Notes under the pieces: generated by a model
Database searches by the model: none
What the model saw: the letters and a program-made list of their open reading frames with translations, nothing else
Told to the model about the DNA's origin: nothing
From: Huiozyma naganishii CBS 8797
Taxonomy: Eukaryota; Ascomycota; Saccharomycetes; Saccharomycetales; Saccharomycetaceae
Length of the DNA: 64,000 nucleotides
Direction of reading: 5' to 3'
Assembly (NCBI RefSeq): GCF_000348985.1
Contig: NC_035926.1
Coordinates: forward strand, 434,001-498,000
Translations under genes and position numbers: made by a program
Shown: one piece after another, positions 8,946 through 18,736 of the stretch
Layout of the letters: every line of letters begins with the position of its first letter
How positions within the stretch are numbered: the stretch's first letter is position 1

Positions 8946-11900
8946 TCAACTCTTGAAGAACGCCTCGTTCTTAGCAAAACAGTGTGCATCCGATATTTCA
9001 ATGGCCTCGTACGTCCCCTGCAGACTCGTGACAACTCTGTATTCATATGCGTAGATGTCTGCCACTTTATGTGTTTCGACAATTTGAGGCTTCTTGTCAC
9101 CACGTTTACCATCACTCTCCTCTGTTCTCACATAAGTCAATGAAAAAGGTGGGGTACCCTCAAATGAGAAAATAACTTCTGCCTGATCACCTTCGTGGAT
9201 ATCCTCCACAACATAGTTACCTTGAGAAACAGTGACTGAAGGGATTGGGTGGATCACCAGGGATAATTTTTCTAATTCATCTTGCATGTTCGGCTTGGTA
9301 AAATCAACAATACATTGAGACACTGAATCTTCGAGTTGGTTGATTGTAATTTTTCCAGGCTCGGAAGCAAGTCTAACAAATTGAGAAGTTCGTTCAGTAG
9401 ATTTCAGTGGCATACCATTAAACTCGTATCGTATGGTGAATGGCGGCCTGCCATTCAGTTGATAAGTGACATAATCGCCAACACAATAGTCTGCGGCCGC
9501 ATCTAATAGATGTATCTTAGGCACATCTGTTATTGAAATTATGATATAGTTATCATTTTCGTTTGACAAATGATTCTGGCATCCATTGGCATCTACGACC
9601 TTGTCTATTTCAATCCGATGATTACCCAATTTCAGACCATGGTAAAGTTTTTCAAATGGAAAATTGTTAACGTCAACGTTGTCGAAGACAAGTTGGTCTG
9701 TTCTGCTGGTACTCTCGTGATAAACAGAAAAGGTGATTGAAAATGGCCCTTGACCTTCTGAATATTTCAGCATAATTGGCTCCAATACGTCTGACTCCTC
9801 AATGTTGACAGAACATGACTTGTAAATTTTACCTTTTCCTTCAAAAGTCACCGACGGGGTTGGTGTAACAGTTTGTTTGATGGAAACTTCTTCAGTTGAT
9901 CGTTTCAAGTTACCGAAGTCTTGCTCCCCATAGTTTGTATCAAAAATATCTTTAATAGAAACAACGTATTCACCGGGCTCTCTGTTTGGCAACTGTAAAG
10001 ACACATACTTTGTTGTAACCCTGATTTTTTTACTAGTCACTTGGCCGTTAGGCTCTGTGACATCATAGTCCAGGACAAAAGGTGGGGAACCAGAGAGAGT
10101 CAAGGCAATGGCACCTTCAACATTCTGACAAACGGGTTCTCTGGCATAAAGATGTGAGAGCAGTTTCGATGTTTTGCTACTTGTTTGAACTTCAAAAGAA
10201 GGTTTAGGAAGGAAGGAAACCATGAATTCATTGTCTGGATTATCGATCTTACCTGAACAGGTTGAATCCTGGAGACCTGTCAATCTATAAATACCTTCTT
10301 TTCCTACTTTCAGTATTTGCTTAGAGGCAAACGAGAATTTTTCTTCATGTGCAGCAATAAAGTTACCATCTAGATCCAGGTGCTCGTACTTTACTATAAA
10401 TGGAGCTTCGCCTGACAATCTGATTGGAATTTCTAAAAACGATCCTTGTTTCATTTTTGCTGCGGAGGTGTTATCCATCAAATTCAATGAAGCAGATGGA
10501 ATGTCTCTTCTTACCTTAATCATTGCATCTGGTTCACTCAATCCAACAACACACTTTGAAGAGTCCTTTACAGAAACCAATGATAAAATGTAGTCACCAC
10601 CAACCTCGAAATTTGGAGTTTCAATTTTGTATTCGTGATCCTTGATATTTTTAATGTCGTAAGCAGTTCTTTTATTGGATGAGATTTCCAAGATATCGTA
10701 ATGCAGAGTAAAAGGTGCTTCACCCTTAAATTCAATTGGAATCATGGTCTTGCCGCCCAGGCACAGTGTCACAGCATGCTTTTGCTTAATGCGAGCACTT
10801 GGTTTCACTCTCATTGATGTTTTAAAGGTGTATTTCTTTTGCGGTGTCAGCTTGATGGGATCGGAAAACATATCATTAGATAGCTGGTCAAACACAATTT
10901 CATAGTCTCCCTCACTGGTAGGACTGTAACTGAACTGATTTCTGGCACCCTTAGAGGTAAGTCTCTTGGTTTCGTATAATTTCTTTTGGCCATCCTCAAT
11001 TTTGTATATTTTGGCCAAGTAATGATAAGGGGGAACACCGGTAAAGGTCAGCTCAAAATTCAAGCCCACTTGACCAACGCACTGATCCAGAATTGGTGAA
11101 GATTTGATTTCAAGTTCAGGAGGGATCGGCTGGGTCACTAAAATATTAGATTTTCCAATGACAACTCCAGGACAAAACTTCGAACTTACAAAGTCTAGAT
11201 TGTAGGTACCTGGAAGTTCCGCATTAACGTGATGTACCAATGAATCTAATTCAATCATTTTGCTCTCTTGAGGTCTACCTTTGGAATCGACAAAAGAAAT
11301 CTTTGCAGTGTAGGGAAGATCCTCTTGTTCCTCAGCACCGTTATTTATTTTAATAATCAATGATTTTTTGGTTGGGGAGTTACGATCGAAAACTTCATCC
11401 AAGGAAGCGCGTGGAATGCTATGAACATGAAAGCTAGTCGCCAAGTCGTACTGTTTTTTCAGATCGGCATCCATTTTGGAGAAGTCGGCAACGTTCCCCA
11501 ACCCATCAATCAGTTTGTCAATCTCGTACGTGTATTCACCGTCTTGTGTAGTTAATGAGTCCAAATCGATGTTAACGGTTGGATTCCGGGCCCACTCAAG
11601 ATTACTCAAGTGTTCAGCAGTAAATACCTGTCTCCTTCTTGCCGTCACGTCATTGTCTGCAGATTGCAAAGGTGATTCAAAAAACGCGGGTTGCAGGTTC
11701 GTATCTTTATACGTGTAAACTTTATTGTTGATTTTCTTCGAGTAATGTAATTTTAAAGGTGGCACACCTTGCAGTTCTATTGACAGTTTATCAGAATCTC
11801 CTATGCATCTGTCCGGGCTCCCAATAGGAGTGATTGAAGCGACTGGACATTGTGGTAATATCACATGGGACTGATATATTTTCAAATCCAGGCCCTTTGA

Positions 11901-12950
11901 ATCCCTAATCTTTCTTATCTGATAGAATCCCGTTTCATCTAATGACAAATTGATGTATCTGATATTTGCGTCCTTTTCTTGTTTAGACATCTCTTTGTTT
12001 TGAATTTTATCAGTCATATCTACCAAAGTGAACCCGTTATTCTCAGTGAAATTCTTCAAACTTACTTCATTTGTGTACAGATCCTTAAATTCCAACTGTA
12101 CAAACTTGATTTTTTCCGTGGAATTAATCTTGATCGGAACGTTAACAGTGTTTAAAGGGGTAATGTTCGATTCTAACGGTATACAGTACGATTCAAACCA
12201 AGGGTTCAGCATTGCTGTATTTTCTGGTAAAATTTTTATCGTCAATGCACCTTTGAAGTGCGATGACAAGTCCAACAGCTTCTGGTGGTTGATAGTGGAA
12301 CCTGTAACACTTAATTCTTTTGTAAAAGTTTTTCTCCATGCGGCTACGATCGCCGTTAGAATGACAAATTGGTGGTTTGTGGAGAGGAAGATGGTGGTAG
12401 CCGCAGTGGCGACAATTTGAAAACCCACTAGCCACGGTTTGGAAGTCAACCTTGGGATCCTAAAGATGGGTAAAAAATACCAAAACATCGAGTCAAGTAG
12501 CAGATATTTTGTTATGAAATTAAATCTCGAATTACTGTACAGTAAACCGGATACTCTCAAATTGGACTTCAGCAGAACCAAATCGTACAGTTTGTAACAC
12601 TGGATAATCAGAAATATAGCTAGCGCCAGTATCCTCTGTTTGGAGATTTCTAACAGATCAGGGGAAATCAGAGGCAACGGCACCTGCCCGTCTCGAGCAG
12701 ACGTCGGGTACGAATGCAATTTGTTTTCGTAGAGGAATTCCTGTTTCGGATGAGAGCTGTACTTCAAACCGTAGGAACCCCTGTGTGTACCGTCCTCTCT
12801 GGTCCTCCTTCGCAAGAACGTCGAACCAATGTCATCGCCGTCTGCATCGGCAAACTGCGTGCTGCCCGTATTTTTCCGTCTGGAGCTGTCGTTACCGAGC
12901 CAATGACTACCCCTCGGAGTGTCAGTAAATGCATTGAACCTATTCTCCAT
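8946..12950 (-). CDS. POM152: Pom152, transmembrane nucleoporin
   Basis: Pom152 (YMR129W, 1337 aa) is an integral protein of the pore membrane that forms the lumenal ring of the nuclear pore complex. The 1334-residue product has a short nuclear/cytosolic N-terminus, hydrophobic segments at about 107-127, 148-163 and 174-205, then a long lumenal region of repeated Ig-like domains, each containing a G-x-PPF/APF-type strand and a conserved Cys pair. The open frame extends 24 codons further upstream from an ATG at 13022, but MENRFNAFTDTPRGSHW matches the S. cerevisiae N-terminus, so I start at 12950. In S. cerevisiae ECM16 separates it from SAS2; here nothing does. Confidence 0.95.
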   Translation of the reverse strand: MENRFNAFTDTPRGSHWLGNDSSRRKNTGSTQFADADGDDIGSTFLRRRTREDGTHRGSYGLKYSSHPKQEFLYENKLHSYPTSARDGQVPLPLISPDLLEISKQRILALAIFLIIQCYKLYDLVLLKSNLRVSGLLYSNSRFNFITKYLLLDSMFWYFLPIFRIPRLTSKPWLVGFQIVATAATTIFLSTNHQFVILTAIVAAWRKTFTKELSVTGSTINHQKLLDLSSHFKGALTIKILPENTAMLNPWFESYCIPLESNITPLNTVNVPIKINSTEKIKFVQLEFKDLYTNEVSLKNFTENNGFTLVDMTDKIQNKEMSKQEKDANIRYINLSLDETGFYQIRKIRDSKGLDLKIYQSHVILPQCPVASITPIGSPDRCIGDSDKLSIELQGVPPLKLHYSKKINNKVYTYKDTNLQPAFFESPLQSADNDVTARRRQVFTAEHLSNLEWARNPTVNIDLDSLTTQDGEYTYEIDKLIDGLGNVADFSKMDADLKKQYDLATSFHVHSIPRASLDEVFDRNSPTKKSLIIKINNGAEEQEDLPYTAKISFVDSKGRPQESKMIELDSLVHHVNAELPGTYNLDFVSSKFCPGVVIGKSNILVTQPIPPELEIKSSPILDQCVGQVGLNFELTFTGVPPYHYLAKIYKIEDGQKKLYETKRLTSKGARNQFSYSPTSEGDYEIVFDQLSNDMFSDPIKLTPQKKYTFKTSMRVKPSARIKQKHAVTLCLGGKTMIPIEFKGEAPFTLHYDILEISSNKRTAYDIKNIKDHEYKIETPNFEVGGDYILSLVSVKDSSKCVVGLSEPDAMIKVRRDIPSASLNLMDNTSAAKMKQGSFLEIPIRLSGEAPFIVKYEHLDLDGNFIAAHEEKFSFASKQILKVGKEGIYRLTGLQDSTCSGKIDNPDNEFMVSFLPKPSFEVQTSSKTSKLLSHLYAREPVCQNVEGAIALTLSGSPPFVLDYDVTEPNGQVTSKKIRVTTKYVSLQLPNREPGEYVVSIKDIFDTNYGEQDFGNLKRSTEEVSIKQTVTPTPSVTFEGKGKIYKSCSVNIEESDVLEPIMLKYSEGQGPFSITFSVYHESTSRTDQLVFDNVDVNNFPFEKLYHGLKLGNHRIEIDKVVDANGCQNHLSNENDNYIIISITDVPKIHLLDAAADYCVGDYVTYQLNGRPPFTIRYEFNGMPLKSTERTSQFVRLASEPGKITINQLEDSVSQCIVDFTKPNMQDELEKLSLVIHPIPSVTVSQGNYVVEDIHEGDQAEVIFSFEGTPPFSLTYVRTEESDGKRGDKKPQIVETHKVADIYAYEYRVVTSLQGTYEAIEISDAHCFAKNEAFFKS

Positions 12951-13207
12951 TGTAATGCACTGCTTACCCCCCGCACAGGTCTCAGAGAAGCACACTGAAC
13001 GGTTCCCAGTTCCCAAGAACATCTGTGAGATGCAAACGGTTCACTTAAAATTGATCTTTTCAACACTGAAATCCTCAATTCCCGTGCGAAGTGATGATTC
13101 TTGAAGCGAATAACGAGAAAATATCGCGATGCACAGCGCGTTAACACTTTATGTGTGTTGAATCTGTTGCTTGTTCCGCTGCATTTTGTACTCTTTGAGC
13201 TTAAACG

Positions 13208-14290
13208 ATGGGTAAATTGAGTAAAAGTGCTGCGAAGTTTCAGAGACAGAAATTTGGTGCTTCCAAAAACGTTGCCAAATCGTCCAAATCCGTGGAGAAG
13301 CGTGTCGCTAAAGACCCGGCTGATGACCGCCGGGACCAGAGCCAGGGCGCTCGTGCGGAGGATGATGGGGATACACTCTACGGTATTTTCAAAAGCCCCA
13401 ATATCAAAAATGTACAGTTTGGTATAGATAAGTGTTTCCCAACGTGGTACGGCAGCACGGTGTACTTCGATAGAAGAACTATGAAACTGGGCATATACCA
13501 CGATACACCCTCCGGGGTTGCGTCACCGGCTAAGAAGAAAACGGAGTTAGACACGTTCTGGCTTGACACTTTGTACGTGTGTGAATACTGCTTCAAGTAC
13601 ACTGCGGAGCGGGATCCCTTTCTAGGCCACGTAAAGTGCTGTACATTCAAGCACCGGTCCCCCGGAAGAATCAAGTACAAGAGTCCAGAGTACACAATTA
13701 GGCGTGTGAAGGGGTTCAAGCACCAGTTGTTTTGCCAAAACCTTTGCCTCTTCACAAAACTATACCTTGACAACAAGTCAATGTATTTCAAAGTGGAGCA
13801 CTATGACTTCTACATCCTCTACCAGACGGGCCTCCACAAGCCGATGGCCTTCTTCTCCAAAGAATTGATCTCGTACAGCCAAAACAACCTGGCTTGCATC
13901 CTGACGTTCCCACCGTATCAACGCAAAAGACTGGGCTCCCTGCTGATAGAGTTTTCGTACAAACTGTCACAAGCAGACGGGATTGTCTCGGGGCCTGAGC
14001 TACCACTCTCGCCCTTCGGTCTCGTAGGATACCTGAAATATTGGTCGCGAGTGATATGCTGGCATATGGTTAACGGGGTGTTTGCAGATCTGGACGGTGC
14101 AACGCTGGAGGAACTGTCTACCGTCACGGGACTCCGCATCAACGATCTCATCACCACTTTGAAGTATCTACAGTGCGTGGGACCGGACAACAAAATATAC
14201 CTTTCCGTGCTGCGAAACTGGCTCACTGCAACGGAAAATCGCTCGTTCAAGTTCCAGATCGAGGACGAATTCCTGCTTGTGAACGACTAA
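13208..14290 (+). CDS. SAS2: Sas2, MYST-family histone acetyltransferase
   Basis: Sas2 (YMR127C, 338 aa) is the catalytic subunit of the SAS complex that acetylates histone H4 Lys16 and limits silencing spread. The 360-residue product has the MYST C2HC finger (CEYC at 125-128, His141, Cys145), the acetyltransferase core, catalytic-site Cys230 in NNLACILTFPPYQ, and Glu264 in SGPELPLSPFG. The acetyl-CoA loop reads QRKRLG (238-243), whereas the family motif is Q/R-x-x-G-x-G/A (QRRGLG in S. cerevisiae). The first Gly is therefore Arg241, an unusual change in an otherwise well-conserved core. The basic N-terminus (1-50) is longer than usual. Confidence 0.93.
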   Translation: MGKLSKSAAKFQRQKFGASKNVAKSSKSVEKRVAKDPADDRRDQSQGARAEDDGDTLYGIFKSPNIKNVQFGIDKCFPTWYGSTVYFDRRTMKLGIYHDTPSGVASPAKKKTELDTFWLDTLYVCEYCFKYTAERDPFLGHVKCCTFKHRSPGRIKYKSPEYTIRRVKGFKHQLFCQNLCLFTKLYLDNKSMYFKVEHYDFYILYQTGLHKPMAFFSKELISYSQNNLACILTFPPYQRKRLGSLLIEFSYKLSQADGIVSGPELPLSPFGLVGYLKYWSRVICWHMVNGVFADLDGATLEELSTVTGLRINDLITTLKYLQCVGPDNKIYLSVLRNWLTATENRSFKFQIEDEFLLVND

Positions 14291-14551
14291 CGGGCCCCAC
14301 TGCTTTGCAGATCCCTCCAGAAGCATCCAACCTGCGCTGTCCCGGTCGTTACTGGCTGTGCAACTGCACGTGCCGTCCGCTCACGTGCTCTCAGCGTAAT
14401 AATACAAACAAAAAATGAAACGACAAAAGTGATGAGAATTCGATGTTTTTGAGTGTCAGGTGCTGTCAGACATCGAACAGATGGACTCCCAGCGACGATC
14501 AAAATCAGTGCTGTGCCATTATTAATCGCATCGCTCCATCACCCTGCAGGG

Positions 14552-15685
14552 ATGAAGTTTGGGTTGCTGTCGGATGACCGGCCGATGAGCCGAAAAAGGC
14601 GTGTGCAGCTGATCCTCTACAGAGGGTCGCTCTTTATCGTCATTCTGCTACTTATCGGATTTGCAGCGGTGACACCCATCGACTCCATAGCCCAGGCCAC
14701 TGTATCTGACAACGATGCATTCAACACTTTCATTGTTATTGGTGCTCTGGTTGTGTTTGGGGTCGTCTGCATAATCATCATAGTAGGGAGAATGATATAT
14801 CGTGAGAGCTGCCTGATAGACATACCGAGACGGTACCTTCCAATAACAGTGGCTGATCTGCCGCACAAAGGTTCTCGAGATATGCTCCTACAGAATATGG
14901 ATAGATCTAAGGAGTTGACTGTTCTGTTCAAAAAACCAAAGGATCCCGTGATCCATAATGGGCTGGAACCCCCAGCAAACTGCGATTTACCAGACTACGA
15001 AAAATTGTTCCCCGAGTACCTAAACTATGAGAGTTGTCTGCAGACAGTGGCGAGCCGAATAAAATACCAGGGGCTCTTTATGTCGATTATGGATTTGAAA
15101 CTCTCGCTGCAGGATACATTCGAGGACCTTATTACAAATCAATTTATTAAGGGCAACAACAACAAAATACAGATCGAAAAGGCCCGCAGGTATGTCGACA
15201 TATACGAGTTCTTGCAGTACTCTGGGAAACCCATCGCCAGAGAACTGTTCATCGAGTTTGTAGAACTTTCCATCTATTTTGCCGACATTCTAGCTACAAC
15301 GGATAAATCTGGTTGTAGGCGTATCAATACCAGTGGGCCGTCCGACTGGGTAAACAGTCGACAGGACAATGTTGTGAAGGGTGGTAATTTCCAAGTTCCA
15401 AATACACCATTGTTGAACACCTTGGTATCAAATGAATCATCTACGGAGTCCGACATAGCCCGCGATGAAGTTAGTTATTTCCCTGAATCATCGTACTTGG
15501 TCAGGAATAGCAGTACTGGTACTGTTGCCAAAAGGTACTCAACCACACGAGACACGGTTGCGGGATCGACCGTGTCCTTAAGGAAACAAAACAAAACCAA
15601 CCAGAGCGACAAGATAAATCTCAGTAAAGTCGACACCCAGGCGTCCAAGGTAGAGAGTTTCAAAAGTGTAATCCGTAGACACTAA
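14552..15685 (+). CDS. DLT1: Dlt1, two-span membrane protein (defect at low temperature)
   Basis: The 377-residue product corresponds to YMR126C (Dlt1, 342 aa), a fungal membrane protein of unknown biochemical role named for a growth defect at low temperature. Two membrane spans lie at about residues 24-41 and 59-79, followed by a conserved cytosolic domain (PRRYLPITVADLPHKGSRD onward) and a Ser/Thr-rich tail. The frame is open upstream to a GTG, but the ATG at 14552 is the first in-frame Met and gives MKFGLLSDDRPMSRKRR ahead of span 1. It lies head-to-tail with SAS2 and converges with STO1. Confidence 0.85.
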   Translation: MKFGLLSDDRPMSRKRRVQLILYRGSLFIVILLLIGFAAVTPIDSIAQATVSDNDAFNTFIVIGALVVFGVVCIIIIVGRMIYRESCLIDIPRRYLPITVADLPHKGSRDMLLQNMDRSKELTVLFKKPKDPVIHNGLEPPANCDLPDYEKLFPEYLNYESCLQTVASRIKYQGLFMSIMDLKLSLQDTFEDLITNQFIKGNNNKIQIEKARRYVDIYEFLQYSGKPIARELFIEFVELSIYFADILATTDKSGCRRINTSGPSDWVNSRQDNVVKGGNFQVPNTPLLNTLVSNESSTESDIARDEVSYFPESSYLVRNSSTGTVAKRYSTTRDTVAGSTVSLRKQNKTNQSDKINLSKVDTQASKVESFKSVIRRH

Positions 15686-15920
15686 AATGTAGACGAAAAT
15701 AGTATTTCTCTCAACCTAATAATACCAATGCATCAACCAGTCATCAATAAAAATAAAAGCATTTTTATATTAATATTGTGTAATCATACCAAACTAGATC
15801 AGTCAGTGTACATTAATTAATAACCACAGTCATTTCTTAATGCCAAAATTCACATACTGATTGACAATATTCTTGCGGTGTAAGACCGGTGGTGACTACA
15901 TAACAACAGACAATATACAA

Positions 15921-18515
15921 TTACAAATCTTTAACCTCTTCCAGCCATTTCCCAAAAATGTTTCTCGTTGGAACATGGGGAATGGCGACCTCCAACCCAT
16001 TGCTCAACTTCTCGTTCAACAACTTAAATTGGTCTGAATATTTTCTCACTAAACTTTTGGTGAAGCTCACAGCACTAGAGTATTTCCACATCAAATCCAA
16101 TCTTGGTACCTCGGTCACCGGATCAACCGGGGTGTCGTCTTCAATTTCTGGAATCACGATTTGATCCTCTGGCTGAATTTCTAACTCCTCCACCGTCTTG
16201 TTTACAATCAAACATAACTTTTCAAAAACGAGCTCAAAATCTGCGGTGTCGGCAGCATCCGTGTCAAGCTGTTGCGATAGAGTTCTGAAAATGGTGTCAA
16301 TGGCAGTAACATCGGTCAAACCATGGATATTACCTTCCAAATCGGCCAAACAGAAACTGTAAATGGAGTTGGAACTTACCATACCACCAAACTTGAAAGC
16401 ATCAACGATGAGGAACCCATTTTGCGAGTTAGAGTTCCAATAAGACATGACCGCTTCGATTATAGCTGTTTCCTTAACTGATTCGTCAATTTGGAGACTG
16501 TTGAATAGTGTCTTGAGATCCTCTTGCAAATCACTAATATATTTGTTGGCATGCGACAACGATCTGCTACCGGAGTGAACAACGGCTTGAGTAACCAGTA
16601 TGACGACAAAGCGGTCAAAATCGGGGATGATTGATTGATGCCCTTCCTTCAGTTTGTTGATAATCTCCTCCAGTTCCGTATAAGTTCTCGCATCATTTTG
16701 CTTGTGAATGTAATCCAGTAACTCAACTGTTATTTCAGCAAATGGAACATTCTCTTGCTTAAAGTACAAGTCGTTTCTTCTTACGTCTTCTAGATCAACT
16801 GAGAAATCAGTAAACAAGGTTTGGTAAAATTTCTGTACACTCTCCAATGAAATGTACGAAGTGTCCAAATATTGCTTGAACTCTTCAGGCAAACTACCGT
16901 CAACGTCGACTGGGTTTGATGTCAATCTCAACTCCTTTCTGATCAGGTTCCTAATGAAGGTAATTCTCGGGTTGTAAAACGACTTGTTGAAACGCACAGA
17001 GTCGTTTTCCCATTCATTCCATTTCCAAGAAAAGTTGAAGTTACTCATCTGAATGGAAAACCAATCCAAAAATCTAAGTTTTAATTCAAAGTCCAATTTG
17101 TAGATGTTGTGGTAGAAAAATCTAAAGGCTCTACCAAACACTGGTGCAATAGCTTTTGGTGAGTTTTGACATATATCAACCAGAAGTGCATAGAAATAGG
17201 CAAATGGATGAGAAATGTTTGGAAGTTTGAGGACCAAGCTCAAAACAGTTTCGATTGCCAAATCTTCAATCTTGTAAGTTGGTGCCAGAAGATTCTCTTC
17301 ACGGGCAGCAATGAGGTCAGCAATAGATTCGCCAGCTTCTACAAAGATCCCTTCCTTGAAAAACAAGTTTAGAGAGACCATTTGCTTTGCCACCTCTTTC
17401 CTGTTAAATTCCAGACTCTCTACAATATCAATGTATATGTCTTTGAACAACTGACCAGCGTACGTGTCAATTGGAACCACTGTGTCAAAGTCACCACTGG
17501 AGCGGGGCAAATAGACATGGAAAATGTAAGCCGGGGTTCTCCATGTGGAGTCAACAGATCCGATGTTTTTCCCGGCCAATTGACTAAATGGTTGAAGATC
17601 TTGTATGGAAGGCAGACTCAAAGCATCATTGAAACCTTGATCACCAGACTGTTCAGGTAGTAGATAACTCCAATCATAAAATAATTGATTTAATTGCTCC
17701 ATTCCATTGGCTAGCACGTTCTTGACGTTTGGAAGAACAATTTGAGGTAGCTCAGCAATATTGTATGGTGAATCGAAGTTGTATTCGCGCAATATATCAA
17801 AATTTGTACTTCTGATGGTGAAATTCGACTCAACATACGTAATCAGTTCATTTGTTTTCTCTTTCAAGTTTTCATTTGACCTGCTGAAATAAAATAAGTA
17901 AGGAACGTTCAGCATAGTGTTGGTGTATATTTCTTCGGCCAATGGATTCCTCTTTTCGCTATCCAAATTGTTTAGCTCAATAGCTAAATCAAATAGCTTC
18001 TTGTAAAGTGTAATTATATCATCGACCAATAAAATGGGGGACAATAACGATAGAAACCTCATAATCAGCTTGATTTTATTCCAACAGCCGGTATCATTGG
18101 ATTCCAATTCTAAATCAGGGTTGGTAGAGTCATTGCAGAATTTCTGCAATTTTTCATAGAAAAAGTTTACAATGCTTTTACCAGCTACCTCATTACCTGC
18201 GTTAACGACAATAGTCAGCAGAGAAATAGCAGGCTGTTTCTGAGGTTGTTCTAGCACCACAGCGAGGAAAGTACTCAAAAGAGCGTTATTGAAATACTCT
18301 TCATGCCCATATTCATTAACAATTGCTTCGCTAAGAAATTTAATATCATCCTCAAAAGCTTTCGCTGACTCACCAATGGTGCATATATCTGGCATCATTT
18401 CTTTACATAGCTGGACGACTGGGGGGACCCTTTGCCTCTTTTGGACGTGTGGTCTGAAGTCTTGACGATACTCGTCATCCTCCCCAAAATCAGCTCTTCT
18501 CTTTCTGTCACTCAT
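15921..18515 (-). CDS. STO1: Sto1/Cbp80, large subunit of the nuclear cap-binding complex
   Basis: Sto1 (Cbc1, YMR125W, 861 aa) pairs with Cbc2 to bind the m7G cap and link it to splicing, export and decay. The 864-residue product matches closely along its length, starting MSDRKRRADFGEDDEYR and continuing PPVVQLCKEMMPDI; it consists of MIF4G-type helical repeats with a basic N-terminal localisation signal. S. cerevisiae STO1 has an intron that interrupts the codons just after the KRR segment. Here these codons are continuous, and no minus-strand TACTAAC is seen upstream, so the intron is absent. Confidence 0.96.
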   Translation of the reverse strand: MSDRKRRADFGEDDEYRQDFRPHVQKRQRVPPVVQLCKEMMPDICTIGESAKAFEDDIKFLSEAIVNEYGHEEYFNNALLSTFLAVVLEQPQKQPAISLLTIVVNAGNEVAGKSIVNFFYEKLQKFCNDSTNPDLELESNDTGCWNKIKLIMRFLSLLSPILLVDDIITLYKKLFDLAIELNNLDSEKRNPLAEEIYTNTMLNVPYLFYFSRSNENLKEKTNELITYVESNFTIRSTNFDILREYNFDSPYNIAELPQIVLPNVKNVLANGMEQLNQLFYDWSYLLPEQSGDQGFNDALSLPSIQDLQPFSQLAGKNIGSVDSTWRTPAYIFHVYLPRSSGDFDTVVPIDTYAGQLFKDIYIDIVESLEFNRKEVAKQMVSLNLFFKEGIFVEAGESIADLIAAREENLLAPTYKIEDLAIETVLSLVLKLPNISHPFAYFYALLVDICQNSPKAIAPVFGRAFRFFYHNIYKLDFELKLRFLDWFSIQMSNFNFSWKWNEWENDSVRFNKSFYNPRITFIRNLIRKELRLTSNPVDVDGSLPEEFKQYLDTSYISLESVQKFYQTLFTDFSVDLEDVRRNDLYFKQENVPFAEITVELLDYIHKQNDARTYTELEEIINKLKEGHQSIIPDFDRFVVILVTQAVVHSGSRSLSHANKYISDLQEDLKTLFNSLQIDESVKETAIIEAVMSYWNSNSQNGFLIVDAFKFGGMVSSNSIYSFCLADLEGNIHGLTDVTAIDTIFRTLSQQLDTDAADTADFELVFEKLCLIVNKTVEELEIQPEDQIVIPEIEDDTPVDPVTEVPRLDLMWKYSSAVSFTKSLVRKYSDQFKLLNEKLSNGLEVAIPHVPTRNIFGKWLEEVKDL

Positions 18516-18736
18516 TGTTTCAATTGAGTAGCTTCCAAGGTTACTCTACTAACTCACAACCTTTCGCTATAAACGCTGTTACATGGGTAAAAGATCTGAA
18601 ATTATAATTCCAATTTTTTTTTCATTCCTGAGGTTCGCGAAATGCACTGAACCGTCGCTAATGATCAAAATAGCGATCTGAACCAAACCTTTAATATCGT
18701 TAATGTTCGTGTATATTGAATTTATCTACTCATTAT

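Noticed and set aside
12951..13022. N-terminal extension of POM152 to the ATG at 13022
   Set aside because: The 24 extra residues are not family-like, while the downstream MENRFNAFTDTPRG start aligns with S. cerevisiae.
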